Shown here in pieces: positions 45,189 through 57,915 of a stretch of DNA of 64,000 bases. The position numbers and the translations under genes were made by a program. Source of the stretch: Incurvaria masculella (Eukaryota > Arthropoda > Insecta > Lepidoptera > Incurvariidae); assembly GCA_946894095.1 (NCBI GenBank), contig OX335641.1:17688501-17752500 (forward strand), read 5' to 3'. The stretch's first letter is position 1. Each line of letters opens with the position of its first letter. Under the pieces are notes generated by a model that did not search any database, had not been told where the DNA came from, and was given only the letters and a program-made list of their open reading frames with translations.

Positions 45189-48100
45189 TGTGGACGGCCA
45201 GCCTCCACACTCAAAACATGATATATAAATACAACAAAGTAGCATCCTATAGGCATATGAAAGTTGCGTCGCGATGCCGCTTAGCGACAAGTAAAAATAA
45301 TACTTTTGTTTTACGCACATCTGACTAAACATAAAATCAAGGTCATCGCAGGCTGAGGGGCGACGGGGGGGTCTGAGGTATGACCCTGAGCGACTGCGCA
45401 GGTACAACGTTCGAAAGTACTCGAATAATGCTCTGCTTAGCGACAGGTAAATAATAATAAAATAATAAGAACACGACTCACGCGCCCAAGGCCAACGCCG
45501 GGCGAGGGGTGGAGAGCGGGTACAGAGGGGAGCCGGGAGGAAAGATGAGCGGGGGAGAGGGGAGAGTGCGCATGACCACTCGAAAAATGGCGGGATTCCA
45601 AGGGAGGGGCGAGGGGGATCAGAGCCTAGAACAGAAAAGGCGCGCGCGTCCCTCGTCAGTCGGTGGCGAGCGAGTCTCTGGGGCAGTATGCCTCTATTCA
45701 GGGCTTACGGCACGTAGGTTGAATACGCGGAAGTGTTTTACTAAGGAATTTGCACCTGCAAAGTCTTTTCCCTCGTTTAGATTTTATTTGGTGACATTGA
45801 AACGAGTCATTGAGTTTGAGAAAGTAGCAAAAGTGCAAATTTAGGAACGAGATGAGTTAGCTAAATAATCTATGTTTTCTTGCAGAGTAGGTAGATTTGC
45901 AAACAGCTTTTGTTAAAATAGAGTGAAAGAATGGACGGCACTGGACCTTGGTAAGTCTGTACATATTGTTGGGGACCACAAGCGGTAGCAAACTGCGATG
46001 AGGAGCCTCGTGTGGGTGAGCCGACGACATATGTATTGATTGTATATCGAAGTTCGCGCGGGTTGTTAGATGTGCAAGCGCATTGGATGAAGGATTAGAT
46101 ATGCGGGTGTACTGCATTTTGAATTACGAATTGTATGAAGAGAGACTTTATAAAGTTCAAGGTAAGATTTTACGTGGAATAAAATCTCTGGTTATAGTGG
46201 GGGGGGGAGGATTATTTTGTGCTCAGATATTTTGTAATATATTCAGGAAAGACCTCGCGTGTGAAATGATGGTTCGTCGACTCGGACGAGGGTACAGGAT
46301 GTGGTTTTACATGGAATAAAATCTTGTACTACAGGAGGAGGGTTTTCTGTGTTCGAATAATTTGTACAGTATTCGAGGAGGGGGCTTCACGTGGGTATTA
46401 AAGGTCCGATGGCTCGGATGAGGGTTACAGGCTGTGGTTTTACGTGGAACAAAATTTCGCCTCACAGGAGGATGGGTTTCTGTCTTTGATTTATATGGAC
46501 TATATTTAGGAAGGGCTTAGGAGTGTTTGGGTGTGAGTGAAATGAGGGAGTGCGTCAGCGCACGCTGAACCAGAAAGATATTAAATTCCTAGGATCAGTG
46601 TTGAATAGTAGGACCTGGAGTCTATAGTGGGGGCGACGGAACAGTCACGTACACCGGTTCGCTTTTTCTAGATAAAATCTATCTAGCTAGCTACAAAAGA
46701 ATAAAACGATATTTCTTCACAGAAATGTTAAGGCGATGGATGTTGAGTTGTGGGAAGCATGTCTAATCCACATATTTGTGCACGCTATGTGGATTTTTGT
46801 TTGCAGTGCAGCCAGAAAACGAGGCATTACGGGACATTCGGTCGGGTCTGGGATCTCTATGAGGTTCCATGCCAGATTGATTGTACCTTAAACGTAAATG
46901 TAGCATCACTAACGAACATTCCGAGAAGCTGCGGATCCTGAATTTGAGCCTCAAGTTAGATTGGGCGGTACCCCTTTATACTGAAAGGAGCCGGAACCCA
47001 TTAAGACTTTCATACTCAGTCAAACTCTAGAGAACCTTGAAAGGAAAATATAGTATTGGCATTATCGCACAAAACTACACTACGATAATACAATACATAC
47101 CAAAAATCTCTCTGAACATAAATGACACTATGACACCGTATTTTAAATTGTTGTCATTTAGACCTTGGAGTCATGTTCCAATATTAAAATGTTACCTCGC
47201 TTGAGAGGAAGGCGGAGGCCATACTCTGGTTCGCTCGACAACCGGCGACCAGGTTGACTATCTTAATAAATACAAAATCTGAAGGCATATCCATCTTGGA
47301 TTGACCTCAGTGTACATTTCGCAGGCAACTTCCTGTTTCCCTGCTTAAATTAGTCGACAACCTTGAGGGTTTGTCATGACTGCGGATAACCGCTTATCTT
47401 GAACTGCTGTTTCTATCAGCTCTTCTGAAAGCCTTTATTGGCTTTACCACGATCTGCCAAGTGCCGGAACCGTGAAAATGTGGAGACACTCTCATGACCT
47501 ACCCTGAGTCCAGGAAAGGCTTGGCAACGCGTGTGACTAATGTCACTAGACGCGAAAATCTTTAAAGTGACTACGCTTTGGTACGTCCGGAGCAGTTCAC
47601 GAAACTACCCTTATGTCCATGCATTAGTAATGGCAGATGGGAGGGTCTGAGGTATGTCCTACATTCATGTGGGCTGGTACAAGACAGATTCGTAACTATG
47701 GTCACCCGCCGTAGTTTTCCGTCACCGTTTGATCGGCTGACAAAACGAACATTCTTGTGATACCTAATGTGTCGTACTTGACGTTGTCAGTGGACACTCA
47801 AAATATATAGTGGTCATGTTGTAAATCCAATACCCCAATTGGTATATAATGAACCACATAAACTCATATTTCCCTACACGGGAATTGAACCTTGGTGTTC
47901 AGAGGCTCTATCTTCAGGATGGCTGGCCGCCGCTTTTTGAAGCAGAGGTCGCATATACAGCCTGAAGGCAGGAAGGCGATCATGTGGGGACGCGGGATAA
48001 CAGTGCCATGGATGGACCTTGGACTGTGAGGGGCGTCACCATTACCCCATGGGGTAAAAATTTTTTTGAAGTTCTGGGCATGCTGAAATGCTCTATTCCA

Positions 48101-48564
48101 ATCAATTCAGATTTGTGTTAGTATGTGAGAGCGCGTGTATGAGAGAGAGCGAGATTATGTATCAGGTTAGGATAGGGAGAAAGGAACCGGTTAGAAGAAC
48201 CGAAAGAGACAGACAGCTAGGTACAGGAGGAGGGCATAGCACCAATGAGGATTTGACAACAATATTCAGGAGAATACATGTTACCTAAGCAAGTAATGTA
48301 GTAAAATAACTAGATTTAACGTGAGCAAATCAGGAAACAGTAAATGGGAATATATTAGACGAATGGTTATGTAATGTAAATAATGAAAGCATATAGGACG
48401 ATCACGAGCCAATGGGGAGAACAAATGGGACGAGTGGATACATGGTAAATAGGTAATTAATGTAGGATGTATCCAAGGGAAATATAAGGTACATAACTTA
48501 GGTTAGATATGTATAAGCTAATGTAGGCTAGGAGTCTATTTAAGGGGGGGTCTGGAGGTTTACA
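45189..48564 (+). repeat. Right LTR
   Basis: Partner of the left LTR, offset 9,804 bp, same length and ends. All frames and internal repeats are reproduced; the only change I noticed is 'gcggcct' to 'gcgggtt' near 46,060. Confidence 0.92.
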
Positions 48565-48969
48565 CAATGATCGGCTGTTACCTACACTCAGACAATTAAT
48601 AAATAAAATCATAATGTCCATTCTTCAATTCAATTTAATTAAAATCAATTTGTGTATGCTGCAAAAGATTAGCAGATTTTCATAATGATTTTTCATGTTG
48701 AGCTTCATAAAGCAACGGACGATCATTTGCACAGTTTGAATATCGCCGTGATTTAAAATCTAAATATAACAGTTTATATTGGAATCGCCTAAAGAAGATG
48801 ATGCTGACTTTGTCTAAAAATTGTTTTCTGAAAGATAGTCCAGAACCTCGTCTAGCTCAATATCATTAAGACACAGTCGAATGTATCTAGTGCGAAGGGG
48901 GCATAACTCTGCAAACTGGAATTTTCGATTTCTACCTGATTCATAAAATTCTGGGTGTCAGTATATAGT

Positions 48970-49150
48970 GGACAGTGACCAAATTACAGTGCTGTGCCTT
49001 GCGTTTCGTCGATGATCCCAAGAAATTAAAAATGTATACAAAATGGATGTAGGGTCTCTCTGTGCACTAACAATCTGTACCAAGGCTCTTGGGATTCTAC
49101 CATTAGAAACAACCATTTTCGTAGATCCTATAACTAAAGTTTCGGTTAAC
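48970..49150 (+). pseudogene. CR1-like RT scrap
   Basis: 'FVDDPKKLK', then 'ggatgtagggtctctctgtgc' parallel 'LVDDPKVSL' and 'RRDVGSL' in E2. Several stops; very short. Confidence 0.5.
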
Positions 49151-51800
49151 TTTGAAATTACTCCCGCCCGTGTTGGTGAATGGTACTTAAAATTTGATTT
49201 ACAGTTTTCACTTTAATTCCTTGCTCTTTATTTTTGGTAGTCGATGATGATTTCTATTACAATTAACGCCTAACCAAACGTAAGGAGTTTGAGCTCTTTC
49301 CAGCCGTGTAGGGCCGTAATTTTGAAGCCGTGTAGGGTTCTGAGAACCTGCTCCATCTTATCGAATTTATCTTTGCTTAATTAAGTGGGACTTATGACAA
49401 AACCGAAGACTAAGAAACTAGAAAGTATGTACTTAAAATTGTTTTAATAATGTTCTAACAGCTTAACTTTTTATATTTTCCCAAAAGTAATTAATTCTAT
49501 AATTAGTTTAAAGAAGATGCATAAAAATCGAAGTTTTTTAAATATAAAATATTTGTTTATTAATCAAAATAGATTATAATAAAAAATAACAAATAAGTTC
49601 TACTGATGAAACAACCAAGCCATCAAACATTTATATTGCAATTCAAACTTTTTTTTCTTATAAAAACTTCAATTTAACCATTATTTTAGATATTTTTAAC
49701 GCGTTAACAAAAATATTTATTCATTGCATTGTTCACCTAGCTAGGAGAACTATGTACATACGCGTTATTGATGTAAGCGTTGCATTACAAATTCGCCTCA
49801 ATTAATCTCGTCACTTCCTTTGTTTCCAGTTGGCAATGCTTCTGCGTGCATATTACTATGCCACGGACGAGAACATGGGAACATCAATATTGGCAATACA
49901 TAAATTTGAAAATATTGAATTGGAAAAAACTAAGCTAGTTTAAAACGTAGCTTATGATGTAGTCTGCATAGTGGTAATATATTAATAAATATTTGATTCT
50001 CAAATATACATCTATTAAGTTGCAATTAAAAATTATATAGAAGGATGTCATAATTCCTGAACTTACATCATAACTTCTGCTGTCTTATTGAAAGAGTAGG
50101 TAATAAAATCAATAAGTTGTTACGAACATATTTACCGCTTTTTGCATAGATTTTTATTATTATAAACACAGAAAACATAAAAATACACACACAAGAAACA
50201 GATACATATGAAAAAAAATGAACATGACAAAGACAATACTATTTAACCCTAACAAACAGTAATCATAAATAAAAAAGTTCTTTAAAGTCAGCCGAAGCTG
50301 CTATGGTCCCTAAGACACTTATTGCATTGCCCCTTTGCATCTCTAGCCTAATGCCTGTACCGCTTGGTTAGAAAATTAACCTTCTATTTACAGGCTCTTA
50401 GAATTAGCTAATATATATTGCAAGGGCGTAGAAACTCAGGTCACATATCACAGTATTAGAAATTCCACAAGCATAACTTACTGAAGAGAGACCTAGGCAT
50501 ATTCTGGGAACAGTCGTCAAGCCGAATCTGGCGCACTATTCATCACGGCTGGCTGTCTCGAATACAGAGAACGCGACATATGCGGGCGGTACTGGCGGCT
50601 GTAAGGCGGCTGCGAAGGCGGCGGAGGCGTTTGCGGAGGTAGCGACGGTTAAGGTGGGCCATTAAACATGCGAAAATTAAGCTGCCTATAAACCACTTTG
50701 TCGTTGCACCTGTTTTTTTCAAGAGTATTCATTCAATATCTGTGTCTCACAATTTTAGTTTTTTTTTAATCACTCCTGGGTCAAACCCCTGCAACAAAAA
50801 ATTGTTTTTTGTTTAATTTTATCTGGAACTTCTTAGGGATTTCACAATAAAATAAAATAATCACAGGTACAGATATTTATTGACTGATGCCACATATTAA
50901 ACATGAAGTGAGTATGTATACAGATTTTTGTAAGTTGGGTATGGTTTGTGCCATTCTTGCGAAGGGTCTAGTCTTGCTTCCTGAGCTAATGTAATTTCAA
51001 AATAGTTTGAAAATTACAGTACCAATAAGGTTTATTAATTGTATTTAACATAAGTCTAATATCTGTATCTGCCACTGACATTTACCAAACCGCCTTTAAA
51101 AGGGAATGGAATGCTTTATCGGATGCTAACGGACTTACCTTAAGCTACCGAGAGCACGGTTGTACGCACACAGCGTGATAATGAAGAAGGTGCATTTACT
51201 TTGAGAGACAGCCGGAGCACAAGAGTGGTAGAGTTTGCATTGTAAACTCGCAATTCGTATTTGTACCATGTTAATGTTTAAAGTGATAATAAAAGGAAAA
51301 TGATCGTAAGGAAACCCATAACTTCGTTAGTAAGCCCCAATCGAGCACTATACTTTTCAATGACAGAGAACAGTTATCTCCACTAATTCGCAGTGACTAA
51401 ATTCACCATTTGTCAAAACGTGTCCGCGCCAACCGCAGTGAGCTCTAAGATTAAATATTCAGTTACATATTCAGTCAGGGAATCCAAATTTTCACTAGTG
51501 AACGTGGTAATATTTTTTCAATATAAAAACAAAACAAAATTGCCCCGTTCGCTAATATATACAGGATAGTTACATACTTGAACGATTGTTATTTTATTAT
51601 GGCTTAACCGTTAAACCGATTTGGATAAATAATCTGTAAGCACGTATGTTAGTCTATTTTGCGAGTTAAAACAAGAGAAAACTAAAATTTTGCGCCGCCG
51701 ACAACATCTTGTGATGTGCTTAAGCTTATTCTCGCCAAAATGTTGTAGAACGCCTCTGTTATCAAGACTAAGAAAACAAATGGTATTTTTGTATTGTATG
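49151..51800. other. Long AT-rich span without a supported gene
   Basis: No ORF or known repeat recognised. The GC-rich patch at 50,500-50,660 ('aaggcggcggaggcgtttgc') has open frames on both strands but no recognisable product; it may be a host exon or CpG patch. Confidence 0.45.
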
Positions 51801-51819
51801 ATAGCATAAAAATGTATAC

Positions 51820-51937
51820 CGAAGGTATGCTGTAGCGTAAGCAGCCAGCCTGTAGACTCGCAGGCGGGCGGCGTATCCAGAGGCGACACGATAGGCGTCG
51901 CTTCCAGTCGCCACACTCGCTCCATATTCATGGCGAC
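51820..51937 (-). CDS. Candidate 5' coding exon (host gene)
   Basis: On the minus strand 'ttttaacag' forms an acceptor, followed by GTCGCC and ATG (51931). The frame then reads 'MNMERVWRLEATPIVSPLDT' and 'PPACESTGWLLTLQHTF' with balanced, GC-richer codons up to a weak donor (GTATAC, 51814-51819). Past that point the frame turns AT-rich and random-looking. No family recognised and no partner exon found. Confidence 0.3.
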
Positions 51938-52919
51938 CTGTTAAAATGCATATCGCCTTAAAACTCCAACTAATGCATCGTTACACGCCCGTGGGCGTGA
52001 GTTGCCTGAAAATTTAATCATTTATTCATTTCGCTGCTCATAAATATTGAGGACACCACGATGTGCTCACCTGAGATACAATTTATTAAATTTGCTGCGA
52101 GTACAAAATAAACCGCGATCTTAAATAATGGGTTTCCTTTGGTTTTAATTAGGTTTGTGACACGATGAAAAATATGCGACTATATACTATATACACGAAA
52201 AAAATTGGTTCCTGCTTGTTATAAGAACATTTCTTAAGATTAAATTTATATCTTAAAAACGTCTGAATAAAATTCATCTTCTTTTTACCCGACTGCGCAA
52301 GAGGGCTATGTTTTTTGAGCGTATGCATCCTTAACGACTCGATGGATTTTAGCTTTAAAGGTGTCGTTACATTTGTCTAATTTGTGAGAGTGACGCTGGG
52401 CACATCAAAATTATTAAAAAAACATGGCCGATTTTTGGCGCCAAATTAAATATTTTCAAAAATTTTATTTTTAAAACCGATCGAGTGCGTTATCAAAATA
52501 AAGGGTTTTGTAAATAGTTAACAATAAGAGATGCAACCCATATGTTGAAATGTAATTTGGAATGAGATTTTTTTTTTAAATTTACTTAATAAATGAACTA
52601 AAAAATAGAGAAACAAGTTGAAAAATGAAATATGTTTTGTGTTTTGAATGATCATAGTTTGACAGTGTTCTATGATTTATATTTTTTTATCAAATCCGTT
52701 TATGGGTGTGCCCATGAAAATTTCATGATGATTAGTGAAAATGAATGAATGAAAACGAGAAAAAAGAACCTCAATTAGGTTATGAAATATGAAAATCAGG
52801 ATATTAGAACTTCTCCCACCACGTATTTTCTTGCTTCACCGAATTAATCAATATAATCGCTAGTTATTCATGATGGAACGTATTGTGAATATTCAATGCC
52901 TTCGACTGCGTTTGTGAAC

Positions 52920-53045
52920 CCCTCTACTAAGTGATATGGTTGAGCCCGACCAGGTTGGTGCCAGCGAATTGGATAAATCTATGGTTGAAGCGGCGATGAA
53001 ATTTTTCCCGTGTTTTCCATCCAGTTCAGTGTATGCTACGCTCTT
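52920..53045 (+). mobile_element. SINE piece (plus)
   Basis: 'ttgaagcggcgatgaaattt', 'cgtgttttccatccagttca' match the body; 3' half lost. Confidence 0.7.
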
Positions 53046-53299
53046 TGAAAATTGTGCTTTTTGTATAATATAATTAAGCAAAATTTGTTCTTAATTTTTT
53101 GAATGGAACCTACGTTCATCTGATCACAAAAACCACTCAGCCCAATAAATTGGAAAATATGCTTTTTGGTTTTAGTTTTTGCTTCATATAATAAAAACGA
53201 AAAATACATAAAGTTTTGGATAATAAGGGTTTTTGATCTTAGGTTTTTTGAGCTCCGGGACCCATCCAACCAAGGTTGAATCAAATCAACCGCTCGGGT

Positions 53300-54380
53300 G
53301 GATAACCACAGGATTATTCCACCACTAAAGAAAAAGGAAGGAAAAGTGACATGCGCTCGACATCGCGTCTAGACTCTATAGACGAAATTAACATATGGTT
53401 GTATGGAAATCGACACATCGCCAACGCTCGCAGATGTGCTCTAAAATAGCGTTCATGCCAGTTCCCATCCACACAAACACTCCAATACGTCTGCGACTAT
53501 GTTTACATGTGGCATGTACGTTTAAGGTGGATTGGTAGTTTTTGAAAATTGGAGACAGCGAGTCCCATACTAGGCGCGCTCGATGCTATGATTGCTGCTC
53601 GGTAATTTGAAATAGCATCCGTTATGATGGTTGCTTGTCTCAAAACGAAAATAAAAATGTGTTTATTCGAATCGTGTCACCAAGAACGCAATTCAGGAGG
53701 AACAATTTTTAAAAGTTGGTCACAGCGTAGAAACAATAGCATTTAATTTTCGCGCCAGTTTGAATTGCAAATTATTTAAATAACCAAAGTTATAAACAGA
53801 TAACAAACACGGCTCTGCGGCGGGACATCGTTCTTAAAGCACACGAATATTTACAGTTATTTCCAAGTTGGATAATTGCTTCGTTCGTGTCTTAGAGGAT
53901 AGGAAGTCGTTTGGTTTATGGTTTGTGGGATAATAACACGCGATACTTCAGCTTGAAATACTTCTTTGGTATAAACGGAATATTATTTTCAAATTAAAAT
54001 TCTCTACATATAAACTCTTTATATAAATTAGGCATAATAAAGCGACTTATGCTGTGAGACCTCGTTTTTTTTCAAATTTTATGATTCTGGGTAAACGGGA
54101 GTTTCATAGGTTTTTATTTATTTGCTAGTGCCAATATATGCGGCCATAAACTTTATAATTAGATATTGAATCACACGTTTCTGCGAAAAAGGGTTTCCAC
54201 AGACAGATAGACGAAACAAGAAGTGATCCATCCTAGAGTGTTCCTTTTTTATTTTTGAGATACGGAAACCTAAGAATAACAAATACAAAAAAAACTTGCA
54301 TTGATATTTCCAAAAGATCGCTCTACTCGAAACGTCTACTTCTCGGCAGGAATGTTACCCTACATCAAATGTTTCATCAA
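53300..54380. other. Intergenic sequence, no supported gene
   Basis: No recognisable ORF or repeat. Confidence 0.45.
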
Positions 54381-54384
54381 AGTT

Positions 54385-54530
54385 AGGTCATGTCCAGATA
54401 TTAGCCCAACACGCAACATGGCAACTATTTATCATGCCAGCACATTTCTTAAGTTATTCGGTTACAATAAACTTGATGGAAAATTAGAGTTATTTTCTTT
54501 CCCGCTACAATCGCGATAGCTACAACGCTC
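54385..54530 (-). mobile_element. SINE copy (minus), partial
   Basis: 'tgtccagatattagcccaac', 'catgccagcacatttcttaa', 'aataaacttgatggaaaa'. Confidence 0.72.
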
Positions 54531-54844
54531 TTTGCGATTGGGGGAATGACCCTGGTATAGGAAATATGGAAGTTTTACTCTGGTCATCCCAAGCTCTCAA
54601 TACGTTGGTATCGCTCTACGTAACTACAGTTTATACTGGCTTTGTAGTTCCTAAAAGAAGACTAATACAATAGCCTGCATCTTTGTAGTTGGGACAGCGT
54701 CTGAGACTTTTATCGGCATTTCTCATGATTCCTCATTTTACGGTGAAGTTGCCCGTTCGCAGTGATTGCCCCGCGCTTTACGGCCACTCTTCTTGCGTTT
54801 ATTTTACAACTGCTATCAAATTACATTCTTCAATTATCTCATTT

Positions 54845-55100
54845 TTTATGTAACTGGACATGGATGAATACCACATCTACCGCCACGATGTTAACACAAC
54901 ATATCTCATGGGAACTGCCTATTCCAGAACATTCTTTTTATTGCACCGCAAAATTGAACTTGATGTAAAACTCGGACAATTTTCATTGCCGCTTCGACAA
55001 TCATTTATTCTTGAGATAGTACATACCAACAAGACGGGATAACACCACATAGAAAGTAAAGAGGTTCCCCTACAATATTTTGTGGTGTCCGAATCCTAAT
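54845..55100 (-). mobile_element. SINE copy (minus)
   Basis: 'ttatgtaactggacatggatg', 'tctcatgggaactgcctatt', 'cattgccgcttcgacaatc'. Head missing. 54,385 and 54,845 are separate insertions in the same orientation. Confidence 0.8.
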
Positions 55101-57630
55101 TACAAAAGCTGATTATAATTTATTGACTAAAAAATATTAAATAATTCTAACATTACATATAGCAATTAATAATTGTACAACTTCATTGTCATTATGTGCT
55201 TTATATTTGGTAGAGAATATCAGGCAACATATATCTTTATCTGTATGTTTTTGTCTTTTCGGTAAATGCGTACAGAGTCAAACCACAGAATTTATATAAA
55301 AAATTGCTTTTACCTTTCATTTAATTCGGTTTACATTTTTCAAAAAAACCAATGGCGTGCAGACAAATATATTTGTTGCTTGATATTTGATTTTAAATAT
55401 CAATTTAATTAGAACAGTGGTTTTCAAATAATTAGTAAACAACGTTTGTATGGGGAGCATAGCTTAGGGGCCACTCTTAAGTCCATTATTCACTTACGTT
55501 CAGTAACGTCTGGCATCGGTCTGTCTGTGCGGTTCTAAGTTGAAAACAATGAACCCGATTTTTATGTGGATTTTTTATTCATACCTTAAATTTTTGATCA
55601 AATTAAGGCAACTTATCATCGCGCTTAACTATCTGAATAGTATAGGAGTAGGAGAAAAGCCGACTATTTTAATTGAATTTTATCAGGCGCAAAGCCTGGG
55701 CACCATATTTTTTTTATTATTATTTTGATTAATGCTACAATGTTTTTTCTTGGTCAGCAATGGAATACACAATCAAAGGTTGGGAATTAAATTCAGGCAA
55801 TAATAAAAAATCTTCTTAAGCTGGAAGGCGGAAAATAAATTGTACTAAATCCCTCATTGATTTATGGCTACGAGTGAGACATTTTGCTAAAAGAAAATGT
55901 CCAAATAAAAGGAAAGAGGATTCATTAGAACTGTAATCAGAATGTTTTATAATTGCATCCAAGTATCATTCTAACTTTTACGAGTAAAGTGAATGGAATT
56001 GCAGTTTTATTTAAAGCATAATCACATTTGACTCGCGGACATTGTTCGAGTTTTATGATTAAGTATATCAGAGCAAACCATACAAAGTAGATTAATTTAG
56101 CTTCCTTGGAAATCCTATTATAGGCAAGTTTATCCAAATCTAACGAGCATGCACTTGGCTGAATTTAACCGTTCGTTGAACATCGAACTTCAATAATCTG
56201 TTAAGTAAATCCACGGAGATCGACGATCTCCGTGAGTAAATCTATCGATTCCCTGGTGGTTGGTTTACGAGTATGTAACACCTAGAAACGTAGAAAAATG
56301 TGGCTAACTATACTGCTGTTGTATAGCAAATATGTGTAGGGATACAAGTACTGAAAGCTCAAATAGACAATATATGTATGTATTCTTCCACTTTTTCGTG
56401 TTTCGTTTCGAATTATTTCGAAAGACATTTTTTATTCCAATGACCTGCAGAATATATCAAAACATTTATTTTTGTGTGTGTGACTGTTAAATGAATATTC
56501 AAATGTACTTAGGACCAATAAAGTAACTGGTAAGATGTGCCCAGATAATGTAGAATGACAGCATTTACAGATTTCTCCAGTAGAGCAAAACGCTAATTTT
56601 GTTTATTAATTGTACTTTAAATTTAAGGGATGAAATGACTCCAATAACTTCAAGCGAAGAACTCAAAATCGAATGACGCAATGTTTCGACCCAGACACTC
56701 GCTCCGGATGCACCGCCTCCCTCGGCGGCGCTCACTCCTAATCTAGATAGATACACTATTGTATATACATATTCATTGCTATTGTTCAGTTTGCATATAG
56801 CTGCAGAGCCGGCACTGAGCGATGGACTTTTCTATTTACGGTTCTGAAAAGACGAAGCATCAAGATTCGAGCTCATAGATAACAATACTTATCTCTTTAA
56901 CAGTAAAATGTTAACGCTGTAAGTGGATCAATTTAAGTATAGACTACTATATAAACACGGTCGAACACTGGTAAAATCCTGAAGCATGCGAAGGGGTGAT
57001 ATACTTTTGGTATTTTGTCAGTATCGAACATTTTATTATAACAGGCTAAAAAAGTATTTACATAATAATTCAGTGTGATTTCCGGCGTCGAATATTGTTA
57101 ATTATTTTAAAAAAGATTTAGTTTGATTCTCTGATTACATTACATTAAGTTAACGGAAGAACGGTAATCTTATAACCAAGCCCCGAAATGTACTTTTCAC
57201 TGAATAATCAGAATCGTTTATTTTTTCAATGATGACATTCTCCACAACTGTAGCTAAAAATATGTAACTAACCTAACCCATTTTACGCCTGAAAAGCCAA
57301 GCTGCCGAGCGTTACAAAATACGAGACCTCCACGGCATTCATTTACGATCCCACAAAGGCCCATCCAGAATCCTAAATCAAACGAGGGCGCTCGATCGTG
57401 CGGAGGGCGACAGCACAATGCGAGTAGCATTTAACTTTCAAGAGCCGACTCCTCATTTGGTGCAGGCGGGGGAGGTCCGCTGTTTGCTTCGCTTTGTATC
57501 AGCGTTTCCGAAAGTCGGCTCTGAACTTCGAGGAGCCGAGTTAGCGACTACATTCAGTTTATTCTGTCACTATTTGCTGTTTCTATTAGAGATAGCATGA
57601 GATTTGCCGTCTCTTTTGTTAGACATCAGC
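55101..57630. other. Intergenic span; palindrome at 56,212 and GC-rich patches
   Basis: No gene is firmly supported. 56,660-56,745 is GC-richer, and a minus-strand frame there reads 'SAAEGGGASGASVWVETLRH' after an acceptor-like 'tctagattag'; weak exon candidate. 57,360-57,560 is another GC-rich patch with inverted words 'agagccgac' (57,441) and 'gtcggctct' (57,514). Confidence 0.4.
56212..56234. repeat. 23-bp near-perfect palindrome
   Basis: CACGGAGATCG, one A, then CGATCTCCGTG: 11-bp arms pair perfectly. It is flanked on both sides by 'gtaaatc'. Could be a hairpin or a target for a dimeric DNA-binding protein. Confidence 0.85.
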
Positions 57631-57639
57631 CTGCGATGT

Positions 57640-57915
57640 TTTTTATGCAACTGGGCATGAATATCTTGTACTACACCCACCGCCATGATGTTAGCCTATC
57701 ACACCACATTCCTGATGGAATTAGGTTCCGTTTATGAGCACGGCTGCATTTAACTGGGTGGAAAACACCGGCAATTGTGAATTGCTGCTTCCACCATATT
57801 CTCATTAAATATGATGCTACCAACCAGGGTGGGCTTAAATGTAGGTAAAGGGTAAAACCTATAGGTGCACATGGATTCCAGAACCATGGAACAGCTAGGA
57901 ATCGTGGAAATATCC
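57640..57915 (-). mobile_element. SINE copy (minus)
   Basis: 'ttatgcaactgggcatgaat', 'gccatgatgttagcctatca', 'catttaactgggtggaaaac', ending 'ccatggaacagctagg'. Confidence 0.8.

Larger units (their letters stand above)
35381..48568 (+). mobile_element. LTR retroelement with giant LTRs and non-coding interior (LARD-like)
   Basis: Two direct repeats (35385-38760 and 45189-48564, each 3,376 bp) start TGTGG and end TTTACA. CAAT occurs immediately outside both ends (35381-35384 and 48565-48568), a 4-bp target duplication. The interior of 6,428 bp has no ORF over about 90 codons and no recognisable gag, protease, RT or integrase reading frame. The spacing of the repeats is constant (9,804) at both ends, so no net indel separates them. 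The only differences I saw are two adjacent bases (36258-36259 versus 46062-46063). The insertion is therefore recent, while the interior is non-coding by nature rather than by decay. It must be mobilised by an unknown autonomous partner. Gypsy or BEL/Pao affiliation cannot be decided from what I see. Confidence 0.92.

Noticed and set aside
35381..48568. Reading the 3.4-kb direct repeats as a segmental duplication or misassembly
   Set aside because: TG...CA ends and the CAAT duplication placed exactly at both outer borders are specific for LTR element insertion; long-read confirmation would settle it.
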